From contig JAFLSW010000001.1 of NCBI GenBank assembly GCA_022510725.1, positions 124,001 through 188,000 of the forward strand: 64,000 nucleotides of DNA. Reading direction: 5' to 3'. Under the pieces are notes generated by a model. The model was not told where the DNA came from, did not search any database, and worked only from the letters and a program-made list of their open reading frames with translations. Of the stretch, positions 9,391 to 17,218 are shown piece by piece. This DNA is from Lachnospiraceae bacterium. GTDB lineage: Bacteria > Bacillota > Clostridia > Lachnospirales > Lachnospiraceae. The number at the start of each line of letters is the position of its first letter. The stretch's first letter is position 1. The position numbers and the translations under genes were made by a program.

Positions 9391-10368
9391 ATGAACGCTA
9401 TTAAAAAAGTAATAGGATGTACTGTAACGATTACAATAATAATATGTCTTATTTACAAATTGGGAATATTAGTACGCCCTGCCAATACCGATATTGCATT
9501 TAATGCAATAGATGCTTTCCACGACATGCCAGAAAATTCTTTGGAAGTTATTGGTTATGGTTCAAGTAAGATGTGGCGCGGTATGGACCCTATGGAAATG
9601 TATGCACAATATGGGATTGGCGCATACAATTATGGCTGTAACTGGCAGCATATCAATACAACAGAACTATTTATTAAAGATTCTTTATTAACACAGTCTC
9701 CCAAAGTTATTCTTATTGAAACATATTTGATAAATGATGTTTTAAAAAATATTGATATGAATGGAGAAATCTATTATACAAGGGCATTACCTGAATCTGA
9801 AGGAAAACGGCAGTATTTAAAACAATGTTTTGGCGATGATAAAGAAAGGTATTTATCCTATTATGTGCCATTATGTGCATTTCATGATAATTGGACAAAC
9901 CTCAGTGAGAGCAACTTTTTGAAAAATGCTGATGATACAGACTTTTATTCAACAATGGGGTTTGTTTATAAAGAGGATGTTGTTTCAATTACAATACCAG
10001 ATCCCTTGACTTTTGAACAAGCTGATTTAAGTGAAGATGCAATTGAAATCTTAGATGAAATCGTAAGTATATGCAAGGAAAATAGTATTGATATTATTTT
10101 TTATACTGCGCCTTACCAAGGAACTTATGCTTATAGTGATGCTATGAAGAAATATGCTGCTGAAAATGGCTGTGCATATTTTAATCTTTTTGAGTGTATT
10201 GAAGAGATTGGAATTGATGGAGAAACTGACTTTTCAGATGCGGGACATTTAAATAATAGCGGCGCTGTAAAGGTTGCAGACTTCTTGAGCGAATATATTG
10301 TAAATAATTATGATGTGACGGATATGCGAACGATAGAGGGAAATATCTGGGAACAAAATTTGCATTAG
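9391..10368 (+). CDS. SGNH-like O-acyltransferase partner (copy 2)
   Basis: A 325-residue paralogue of the protein at 3451-4434, with the same single N-terminal membrane segment and extracytoplasmic domain. The serine motif is GSSKMW (residues 57-62), where copy 1 has GSSHMW. The C-terminal DAGHLN keeps the Asp283/His286 pair. The C-terminal tail TIEGNIWEQNL is the same in both copies. It pairs with the MBOAT gene just upstream. Divergence is larger than between the two MBOAT proteins, as expected if this partner chooses the glycan acceptor. The His-to-Lys change beside the serine may alter activity. Confidence 0.75.
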   Translation: MNAIKKVIGCTVTITIIICLIYKLGILVRPANTDIAFNAIDAFHDMPENSLEVIGYGSSKMWRGMDPMEMYAQYGIGAYNYGCNWQHINTTELFIKDSLLTQSPKVILIETYLINDVLKNIDMNGEIYYTRALPESEGKRQYLKQCFGDDKERYLSYYVPLCAFHDNWTNLSESNFLKNADDTDFYSTMGFVYKEDVVSITIPDPLTFEQADLSEDAIEILDEIVSICKENSIDIIFYTAPYQGTYAYSDAMKKYAAENGCAYFNLFECIEEIGIDGETDFSDAGHLNNSGAVKVADFLSEYIVNNYDVTDMRTIEGNIWEQNLH

Positions 10369-10528
10369 GTCTATATAAATGTAATGTGGTAAGACCGCCT
10401 AATCAACATTAACTTAATCGATGAAAATCGAGATGCAAATGAAATGAAAAACTATTTTTTTCAGAAAAAATAACGGATGTATATAGTATATGCAGACTGA
10501 TTTGCATTGAAATTGTAGAAAGTGAATA

Positions 10529-10837
10529 TTGAATAAAAAGTGGCATTACTATGCCGAGCGATGCCACATCATCGGATACACAGTTGGTATTAAGGGAGTT
10601 AGAAAAGAAGACTTTTTAAACATTTTACACGAAAATAATATGCAGTATTATATTGATCAGATATAAAGTTATATAGATATAGAAAAATTTGAATATGATA
10701 TTATTTTTCCATACGGAAATTCCTTTCTTGATTGCAATTTGAACGGACTGAAAAAAGAAATCGAAGAAAGAGATTTCCGTATTTTTATTGTCGGCATTCT
10801 GTTTTGTCGACGGCTTTTTGTTGAAACCTGTCTTTGA
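10529..10837 (+). pseudogene. decayed small reading frame with internal TAA
   Basis: A frame starting with TTG reads 45 residues (including YTVGIKGVRKEDFL) to a TAA at 10664-10666, then continues open in the same frame with protein-like sequence (FEYDIIFPYGNSFL, LKKEIEERDFRIFI). After about base 10800 it runs into a promoter element and is no longer credible as coding. I do not recognise the family. It may be the remnant of a gene that preceded the SIR2 gene, or chance. The rest of the 617-base gap before the SIR2 gene holds one more short coding-like scrap (around 10404-10472) and that promoter. Confidence 0.35.
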
Positions 10838-10849
10838 TTGTCATAAAAT
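10803..10849 (+). promoter_or_regulatory. promoter copy A, upstream of the SIR2-STAND gene
   Basis: The element is TTTGTCGACGGCTTTTTG, then -35 TTGAAA (10821-10826), 17 bases, and -10 TAAAAT (10844-10849). The upstream block and spacing recur at 19709-19755 and 20374-20420, each 47 bases long. Transcription would start near 10856, leaving a leader of about 130 bases. The 11-mer TTGTCGGCATT just upstream (10788-10798) also occurs on the minus strand at 26910-26920. Confidence 0.7.
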
Positions 10850-10985
10850 GATAAAAATTGGAATTTTTGTATTTTGAATAAAATTTATGATTAAGTATTT
10901 CCTTGTATAAAAACATATATAGAAAAATATTTAAATTGTTAAATCGGTCTTATGGCATTAGGCTAATACAAAGGGAGGCATAAAA

Positions 10986-13469
10986 ATGAACATACCTGAA
11001 ACTTTACTAACAAAAATATTAAATGGGCGCTGTGTTTTGTTCTTAGGAGCAGGTGCTACAAAAAAATCTGGCGGGTTGTTTAGTAGTGAGCTTAGTAAAC
11101 ATATTTATAACGAAATTGGTGATACTGGTATTGACTATAACGATAACCTTGCCAGATATACTCAGAATTTAGTGAATTCCGGATACCGTGAAGATATAGA
11201 ACATATTATTCGAACTCGATTGTCTTCATTGTCACCCACCCATGAATTTTCTCAAATTGCTTCTATTCCATGGAAGGCTATTTATACTACAAATTATGAC
11301 ATGCTAATTGAAAAATCTTATTCAAAGCAACATTTTTATAATTGTGTTGTCAATTCTCCGCAAGCCACTCAACAATGTCATGGTAGTGCTGATGTTCCTA
11401 TTTATAAAATCAATGGGGATATTAATATGCCTTTTCAAGAAGATAATCCATTAGTTATTACTTTAAATGATTTGAGAGATAATAAATATAAAAATGAAAA
11501 AATGATATTACAACTAATGAATGACATGAATGATACATTCATCTTTATCGGTTATAGTTTTCAAGATGATAGTGAAATAGTTACATCCATTTTAGACGCT
11601 TTTAAAAAAAGCTCTCGCTGGGAATCAGTAAAAGAAAAATATGTCATCCTTCCAACAATATCAGACGATATTAAATTAGATTTAGAAAGTTACAAAATCA
11701 CCTATTTATCTGGAACGGCTGATGACTTTTTTGCTGAGGTCGGGGAAAAAGCTCAAAATAATTTCCGTACTAAGCTTAGTGCACTTAAGAATACATTTTC
11801 CTCAAATAATTTTCTTAAAGATATGCAACCCAGAACTTTACAATATATTAATGACTGTTTTTATATTTATAATTCGGATAAAGACTATCCTGCAGATAGC
11901 AAACACTATTATCATGGTGGGCAGCCCGATTGGGGAATTATCAAGAATCACTTTGATATAAATCGAGACATTAATATAACGGATCATGAACGCATTTCAA
12001 TGTCAAGTACAACAGATTCTCTTTATTATCATATTCAAGGTTTATTAAATAATGCTACGCAGCAAATTATTTTGTTGAAAGGTGCTGCTGTTTCAGGAAA
12101 ATCAACCACATTATATAGATGCGCATATGATTTATTAGAACATGATACATTGGCAATGATTTTTAAACAACAAGCCCTGTATAAAGAAGGATTAATTTCA
12201 ACAATTTATGATGTAGTAAAAGAACCATTTGTGATACTTATAGATGACATATTTATTGATATGCCAGAGTGTATAAAGATGAAAAATGAAGCAGCGCGTG
12301 AGAATCTTCCTGTTCTTTTTATTTTGTCAACTCGATATTCAGATTGGAAAAATAATGTTAATAACTATTACAAAAATGTACTTTCACCACATGCTCTGGA
12401 AATTAATATGAAAGATTCATTTAACAAAGATGAAGCAGCCAATTTTGTTGAAAAGCTAAAAGTCAGCGGCATTATCAATATTGCTAATGAATTTGAGAAA
12501 AAAGGCTACATGTACAATTTTGAAAAAAATAATAATATTATTCAAATACTCATTGAATTAGCGGATAGTAATGAGATTGTTCGTTCTATTAGCAGAGAAT
12601 ATGATACTCTATGCGATGAAACCAAATATGCTTATGGAATAGTTTCATTAGCATATAAATATGGATTGAAAACGAGGTGGGAACTCCTGCAACGCACCAT
12701 AGCAGATAAATATGATTTCACTTGGGAAGACTTTATTGATAAAATTCTTAGAAATGATGCACAAGGAAATCTATATGATGACGAAATTCAAGGGAACTAT
12801 TATATTCTTGGCCGTCATCGTTATATTAGTGAACTTATAGTTCAAATTCATTTTGGTGGAAATTATTCGGATGAAATACTTGCCATTAAATCAATAATAA
12901 ATGCATGTGTCGGATTAAATGATGATGAACGCTTTATTGGAGGATTAATTCACTCTATACTGAAAGATGAGAACAATTATTATACAGAAGACCAAATTGT
13001 CGATTTATTAAATCATGCGATTAATTCTTTTGAAAATCCCTATAATAGTTCCTACATTAATCATATGAAGGGGGAATATTATCTTAGTATATCCAAATAT
13101 GAATCTGCACTTCGTTGCTTTGAAGCTAATGTGCAAAACGGACAAAATGAAGAATACTCCATTCATTCTCTCGGAAAAACATATTATTATTTGGCACAAC
13201 ATGAAAATCCTAATTCTGGTGAATTTAGAATACATATTGATATAGCAATTGATAAATTATTATCAGGTGTAAAAAAATTCAAGGATAATGTGTTTTATTA
13301 TGCGCTTTTAATTTCAATTTTTTCTTATTTAGAAAATGCTCATAAGATGAGTGAAAAAAATCAATATACCAAAAAAGAGATAGAACGTTATGCAATAAAA
13401 TATATCGGAAATGACGAATATAATAAATTAATAGCAGAAAAAAATCCTGGGGTTATTTCTATGGAATAA
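10986..13469 (+). CDS. SIR2-STAND-TPR antiphage-type defence protein
   Basis: An 827-residue protein in three parts. Residues 1-260 are a SIR2-like domain: GAGA at 21-24, TTNYD at 101-105 and FIFIGYSFQDD at 185-195. Residues 340-620 are a STAND-type P-loop NTPase with Walker A GAAVSGKST (366-374) and Walker B VILIDD (416-421). The C-terminal third contains TPR-like helices (YYLSISKYESALRCFEA). SIR2-STAND proteins such as Avs5 sense phage proteins and destroy NAD+, stopping the infected cell. The usual catalytic His of the KxHG motif appears as Asn here (KINGD, 141-145). GGGAGG lies before the ATG. A tandem-repeat sensor specificity cannot be inferred. Confidence 0.82.
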   Translation: MNIPETLLTKILNGRCVLFLGAGATKKSGGLFSSELSKHIYNEIGDTGIDYNDNLARYTQNLVNSGYREDIEHIIRTRLSSLSPTHEFSQIASIPWKAIYTTNYDMLIEKSYSKQHFYNCVVNSPQATQQCHGSADVPIYKINGDINMPFQEDNPLVITLNDLRDNKYKNEKMILQLMNDMNDTFIFIGYSFQDDSEIVTSILDAFKKSSRWESVKEKYVILPTISDDIKLDLESYKITYLSGTADDFFAEVGEKAQNNFRTKLSALKNTFSSNNFLKDMQPRTLQYINDCFYIYNSDKDYPADSKHYYHGGQPDWGIIKNHFDINRDINITDHERISMSSTTDSLYYHIQGLLNNATQQIILLKGAAVSGKSTTLYRCAYDLLEHDTLAMIFKQQALYKEGLISTIYDVVKEPFVILIDDIFIDMPECIKMKNEAARENLPVLFILSTRYSDWKNNVNNYYKNVLSPHALEINMKDSFNKDEAANFVEKLKVSGIINIANEFEKKGYMYNFEKNNNIIQILIELADSNEIVRSISREYDTLCDETKYAYGIVSLAYKYGLKTRWELLQRTIADKYDFTWEDFIDKILRNDAQGNLYDDEIQGNYYILGRHRYISELIVQIHFGGNYSDEILAIKSIINACVGLNDDERFIGGLIHSILKDENNYYTEDQIVDLLNHAINSFENPYNSSYINHMKGEYYLSISKYESALRCFEANVQNGQNEEYSIHSLGKTYYYLAQHENPNSGEFRIHIDIAIDKLLSGVKKFKDNVFYYALLISIFSYLENAHKMSEKNQYTKKEIERYAIKYIGNDEYNKLIAEKNPGVISME

Positions 13470-13613
13470 ATAAGCATAAAAGCATATGGAAAACATAAAG
13501 AAAATCCGACAAAAGAGACTTAATCAATATTAGAATTGGGTTATAATGCGTATCTTTACAAAAGCGGCAGATATCATTAAGCTCTTTTTTGTGTTCTGCA
13601 TTTTTGTGGTAAT

Positions 13614-13631
13614 CATCGGATTATGCAACTG
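13614..13631 (+). repeat. 18-bp direct repeat, left copy
   Basis: CATCGGATTATGCAACTG recurs at 16332-16349 in the same orientation. Aligned further to the left, TTTTTGT plus six unlike bases precedes both copies. The pair brackets the transposase remnant and the HD operon. Confidence 0.8.
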
Positions 13632-13736
13632 TAAATGAACCATATTCAAGGTGCGCTATAAGATCTTTCGCTGATTTTTACAGCACATTTGGGTATAGCA
13701 AAAATGTAAATTGAAAATTTGATTTGAAAGGATGGT

Positions 13737-14042
13737 TGCCTCACCTACCAGACAAACGGAAGGAACGAACTTCACATCGATCTGGATGCGCTGTCCGGGG
13801 TGGTCCATCTATTCATAAGGTTTTGGGACATATTTGACCCAGAAAACGACAAGACCCGCATCAGGATTGCGTCTGCGCATGTCAGAGATGAGTTTGATCT
13901 CTTCGGGAGTATGCTGGTTAGGATGATGATGGGGACGCCTGGAAAGGTCCCTTAAAGACTCAATAGAGCCGTCATAACGCCTTTTCCAGCGGTAAATATA
14001 CTGGCGATTAAAATATAACACAGAAACGGTATCTCTGTCTTT
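13737..14042 (-). pseudogene. IS481-type transposase remnant
   Basis: On the minus strand the frame reads DRDTVSVLYFNRQYIYRWKR and SIESLRDLSRRPHHHP, the helix-turn-helix region of an IS481/IS3-like transposase. It then jumps from VVFWVK to YVPKPYE, apparently an internal deletion of about 30 residues. A TAG at 13806-13808 stands where CAG is expected, before MDHPGQRIQIDVKFVP, the start of the DDE domain with its first Asp. Homology ends soon after. No terminal inverted repeats were found. The remnant cannot transpose by itself but shows past insertion next to the defence genes. Confidence 0.75.
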
Positions 14043-14110
14043 TTAATTATTCAGTTGTAACGCATGTATTGTAATCCTACAAATTTTGTGGATATCGTGT
14101 GGATAATATG

Positions 14111-14139
14111 TGGACAAGCGCTATATATTGTGTTACAAT
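14111..14139 (+). promoter_or_regulatory. promoter of the small-protein/HD operon
   Basis: A -35 box TGGACA (14111-14116) is followed by 17 bases and the -10 box TACAAT (14134-14139). It lies about 108 bases upstream of the first gene. A dyad covers the -10 region (next entry). Confidence 0.55.
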
Positions 14140-14150
14140 TTTTACACAAT
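14127..14150. promoter_or_regulatory. dyad operator candidate over the -10 box
   Basis: ATTGTGT and ACACAAT form a perfect 7-bp inverted repeat separated by ten bases. The centre contains the TACAAT -10 box, so a bound repressor would block transcription. The cognate factor is unknown. The small protein encoded downstream is one candidate, by analogy with autoregulated defence operons; this is inference. Confidence 0.45.
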
Positions 14151-14247
14151 TTGTAATCGTGTCATAGTGGTAGTTCTGATAAAAATGCATAAAATACATT
14201 AGTAAGACGCTGATTTTAATGAAAAAGCCAATTGGCCGGAGGAAAAT

Positions 14248-14616
14248 ATGTATAATATTTATATTCAAATTGAAGATTTAGTAGCCAACGCATTTATTGA
14301 TTTATTGGAAGCAAATTCGTCACGAGAAATATTGTACAGTGACTTGGATAAATATGGAGCCAAAGTTATAGAGCAAATAAATAGTAATGGTGAAGCAAAA
14401 GCTATTCTTGTAGTCTCTCGTGAAAGTCAATTAGCAGTGGTGGAAGACTATTCGGATATGTTTGAAGCTTTTGAGCGAGAGGGATCAAAAGGAATTCGAC
14501 TAATAGAAGGCATACACTCAATAGATTTATGGGACCGATTCTGTACATCCTTATCATATATCGTATTAAGAGCATTTCAAGCACCGGCAGTAAAAGAGGC
14601 ATTGGGGATATCATGA
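14248..14616 (+). CDS. small protein of unknown function, partner of HD phosphohydrolase
   Basis: A 122-residue protein without membrane segments or cysteine clusters. It looks alpha/beta: an N-terminal helix (EDLVANAFIDLLEA), a central strand AKAILVVSRESQLAVVEDY, an acidic helix, and a C-terminal helix ending VKEALGIS. I do not recognise the family. CGGAGGAAAAT gives a strong ribosome site. Its stop overlaps the start of the HD gene by four bases (ATGA), so the two are translationally coupled and probably function together. It could be an inhibitor, a sensor or a structural subunit of the HD enzyme. Confidence 0.7.
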   Translation: MYNIYIQIEDLVANAFIDLLEANSSREILYSDLDKYGAKVIEQINSNGEAKAILVVSRESQLAVVEDYSDMFEAFEREGSKGIRLIEGIHSIDLWDRFCTSLSYIVLRAFQAPAVKEALGIS

Positions 14617-16295
14617 ACAACAAAAGATTTAAGGACCCAATATATGGATATATTGAAATAAATGGAAAACTGATAAATCAAGTGATCGACACAGCAAGCT
14701 TTCAGCGTTTGAGAGATATTATTCAAACTAGTTATTCTCCCTTATACACTTCTTCGCTTCATAATAGGTTTACTCATTCTATAGGCGTATACCATCTTGG
14801 GAAGATTGCTGCACAAGCATTTACACATTCTTGCATATCTGAAAATATTAGTCCTTATACTAAAATTAAGAAATATATTGAGGTGTTTGAATTGGCATGC
14901 CTTCTTCATGATGTGGGACATGCGCCTTTTTCACATACAGGAGAGGATTTTTATTTTGATGGAACAAAGCACGCTGCTTTCCATAAGCAAATTATAGAAT
15001 TGACAGGGGATTCTCTTCTTAAAGAAGAAATTATAAAGAATTCCTATAAAGCAGCTGCGCATGAGTTGATGAGTGTAATTGTAGGACTAAAGACATTTGG
15101 CGGATTGATAAAAAAGGATAAGCGATCTTTTTTTGCCCGTTGTATTACAGGATACAAATATACGGAAGAATTGACCGACGAGAAACAGCTACTGAATTGC
15201 CTTATTGAATTATTGAATTCGACTATGATAGATGTTGATAAACTGGATTATTTAATCAGAGATGCTTACATGACAGGCTTTGACACTACAAAGTTGGACT
15301 ATGTCAGATTGTTAGAAAGTATTCGAATTACAAAATATCAAGAGGAATACAAAGTATGTTATTATAAAACTGCGTTAAGCGTAATAGAAAATGTTGTTTA
15401 TGCAAGGGATTCCGAACGAAAATGGATTCAAAATCATCCTACTGTGTTGTATGAAATTTACTTATTACAGAATATTATGACACAAATAACTACTACATAT
15501 ATGAAACAGTCTAACATAGGATATGATTATTTGACTGAAAAAGGGAAGCTTATTAAAGATTTAGGTATAGTTAGGTTGCTTAGTGATAGTGATATTCTTT
15601 ATTTAATGAAAAATCTTCCTAATGAGGAATTCGTAAAAGAATACTTTAACCGAAAACTTCGAAAGCATCCCCTGTGGAAAACAGAAGCGGAATATCAGGC
15701 TGTTTTTACGGGAAGAGAAGGGAAAGCGGAAATCATTGAACGAGAATTTGTAGATTTAAAAAAAGAATTAAGTGGATTAGGGTATTCGAATGTTATTAAA
15801 GATAAAGCCCTTGATGCATGTCGGCAAGATGCGGTCCATATCGAGGCGGAAATTTCTAAGCTTAAAAAAGAGACCCCGGATTCCGGGAGAGATAATATAA
15901 AAGAAAAATTGCAAAGATTAGAAATGTCTCTGACAAAAAGAAAATATCAAATTAAAATAATGGAAGTTTTAGAGGATTTTGCTCGTAGAGAAGATATAGA
16001 TTTTGAATTTATTATTATTTCAGAAAAACAATTCAACAGTGGTTTTGGCAAACCGGAGTTTTCCAAAATCAGTATGATTTTTCCCGAATTAAATGTACCT
16101 TGCGAATTTGGAACAGTATCAAATTCACTAAAGGCATCTGAAAGTGTTGGGGAAAACTTCTTTTATTTATATTGCAATCGGAAAGAACCGGAAAAAGAGT
16201 TACATATCTCAAAATTGATAAAAGATTTGGTTAAAATAGCATATGATATAGAACGAGATAGAGAAGAACAGTTGGTTGATGCTCAAGTGAAGTAA
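14613..16295 (+). CDS. SAMHD1-like HD-domain phosphohydrolase
   Basis: A 560-residue protein of the HD family related to dNTP triphosphohydrolases (COG1078/SAMHD1-like). The N-terminus reads KDPIYGYIEI and FQRLRDIIQTS, then LHNRFTHSIGVYHLG (His55), LLHDVGHAPFSH (His99, Asp100) and VDKLDYLIRDA near residue 210, which together give the metal-binding set. The C-terminal half has charged helices (about residues 395-455) likely to form a coiled coil. GGGG seven bases upstream supports this start. dNTP hydrolases are known to starve phages of nucleotides. The position beside a SIR2-STAND gene makes a defence role plausible, but it is not shown. Confidence 0.8.
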   Translation: MNNKRFKDPIYGYIEINGKLINQVIDTASFQRLRDIIQTSYSPLYTSSLHNRFTHSIGVYHLGKIAAQAFTHSCISENISPYTKIKKYIEVFELACLLHDVGHAPFSHTGEDFYFDGTKHAAFHKQIIELTGDSLLKEEIIKNSYKAAAHELMSVIVGLKTFGGLIKKDKRSFFARCITGYKYTEELTDEKQLLNCLIELLNSTMIDVDKLDYLIRDAYMTGFDTTKLDYVRLLESIRITKYQEEYKVCYYKTALSVIENVVYARDSERKWIQNHPTVLYEIYLLQNIMTQITTTYMKQSNIGYDYLTEKGKLIKDLGIVRLLSDSDILYLMKNLPNEEFVKEYFNRKLRKHPLWKTEAEYQAVFTGREGKAEIIEREFVDLKKELSGLGYSNVIKDKALDACRQDAVHIEAEISKLKKETPDSGRDNIKEKLQRLEMSLTKRKYQIKIMEVLEDFARREDIDFEFIIISEKQFNSGFGKPEFSKISMIFPELNVPCEFGTVSNSLKASESVGENFFYLYCNRKEPEKELHISKLIKDLVKIAYDIERDREEQLVDAQVK

Positions 16296-16306
16296 AATAA
16301 ACAAAA

Positions 16307-16609
16307 TTGTGCTCCGGATTTTTGTCGCGACCATCGGATTATGCAACTGATATGAATTATTTATTTGGCAGTGAAGAGGGTGTTAAAAAACCACCCTGGG
16401 CTGTTAAAAGAGGCCAAGAAGATGACAGAATCAGTGATCAAACTAGCCAGATTATGGTCGAAAGAAAAGCAGAGATAAAAGCACAGATGGAAGAAAAGAT
16501 AGCAGAAAAAGACAAACAGTTGGCAGACAGAGATAAGCAGTTGACAAGTAGGGACGCTCAAATTCAGCATTTAGAGGAATTGCTAAGTCATCTCACATCA
16601 AGTACCTGA
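16307..16609 (+). pseudogene. C-terminal coiled-coil remnant, possibly of an Rpn-type nuclease
   Basis: The frame has no convincing start and begins with the 18-bp repeat also found at 13.6 kb. The clear protein-like part starts near MNYLFGSEEGVKKPPW. It ends in a highly charged heptad segment (EEKIAEKDKQLADRDKQL) like the tails of Rpn/PD-(D/E)XK transposase-related proteins. No nuclease core is visible, so this is probably the 3' end of a larger lost gene. The assignment to Rpn is tentative. Confidence 0.4.
16332..16349 (+). repeat. 18-bp direct repeat, right copy
   Basis: Identical to 13614-13631, same orientation. It lies 36 bases after the HD stop codon, so the two repeats enclose the transposase remnant and the complete HD operon. 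Confidence 0.8.
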
Positions 16610-16626
16610 GAAAACAGGAGTGCCCC

Positions 16627-16836
16627 ATGTTACCGATCATTGAAGTGGAAGACCTCAATATTAAAGAATTAGAACCCTATACCTGCAGATCAGAGGTGCA
16701 GCTGTTAAGATATAATGAATCCGATCCTGGGATCTTTATGGCGGAAAGCCCAAATGTCATCAGGAGAGCTCTGGATGCCGGTTATCAACCCATTTCTTTT
16801 TTAATGGAAAGAAATATGATATATAGAGTATTATAA
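16627..16836 (+). pseudogene. 5' fragment of a TrmH-family methyltransferase gene
   Basis: The 69-residue product matches the first 66 residues of the intact protein at 18757-19572 (shared EVEDL, KELEPYT, YRSEV-like and SFLMER motifs), then diverges and stops after IYRVL. It keeps a plausible start. The SPOUT methyltransferase domain is absent, so it cannot be catalytic. It marks the left edge of a segment inserted beside, or duplicated from, the trmH-type gene. Confidence 0.8.
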
Positions 16837-16893
16837 TAGACAAAAATTAGAAGAAACATTGGAACCAATTCTATTTAATCAAATCTGTCCAAT

Positions 16894-16925
16894 CTTCACT
16901 TCATAATAGGTTTACTCATTCTATA
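16894..16925 (+). repeat. 32-bp fragment matching the HD gene
   Basis: These 32 bases match 14752-14783, inside the HD gene (codons for SSLHNRFTHSI), with one mismatch (A for G). No other part of the HD gene is found here. It is either a scrap of a second HD gene or a gene-conversion/recombination scar. Confidence 0.75.
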
Positions 16926-17077
16926 ATTCTTTCCATGTAACAGGAGTGGTACGCGGCATAGAAGGCATTTTTAGAAAAAAATGATGGTGATTATCGACGG
17001 GCAATTAAAACAGCATATGAGAGAATAAGATGGATTGATAGTGATTAGTGTTGATTGGTAAATATGGAGGGAAAACA

Positions 17078-17179
17078 ATGGGAATGACACAACTGGAATT
17101 TGCAAAACATATGGGAGTATCTCAAGGAATGGTCTCTAAGTGGGAAAGCAGAGAATATAATTTTACTAACACGAATTGA
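17078..17179 (+). pseudogene. truncated XRE-type helix-turn-helix gene
   Basis: The 33-residue frame reads MTQLEFAKHMGVSQGMVSKW, a complete recognition helix pair of an XRE/HigA-like regulator, then loses homology and stops. ATGGAGG lies before the start. Just upstream (about 16960-17047) a frame ends in DYRRAIKTAYERIRWIDSD, a possible remnant of a partner gene. Together they look like a broken toxin-antitoxin or regulator module. The 240 bases between the trmH fragment and this frame hold no other gene. Confidence 0.5.
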
Positions 17180-17218
17180 TGATACATTTCATTTGGGGAT
17201 TGATTCAGTTTCCGAAAT

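Larger units (their letters stand above)
7880..10368 (+). repeat. right arm of an inverted two-gene duplication
   Basis: This is the plus-strand partner of 3451-5946. Bases 8009-8086 match the reverse complement of 5740-5817 without a mismatch; elsewhere the arms differ at many third positions. The central segment between the arms is about 1.9 kb and holds the Wzz-like gene. Confidence 0.85.
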
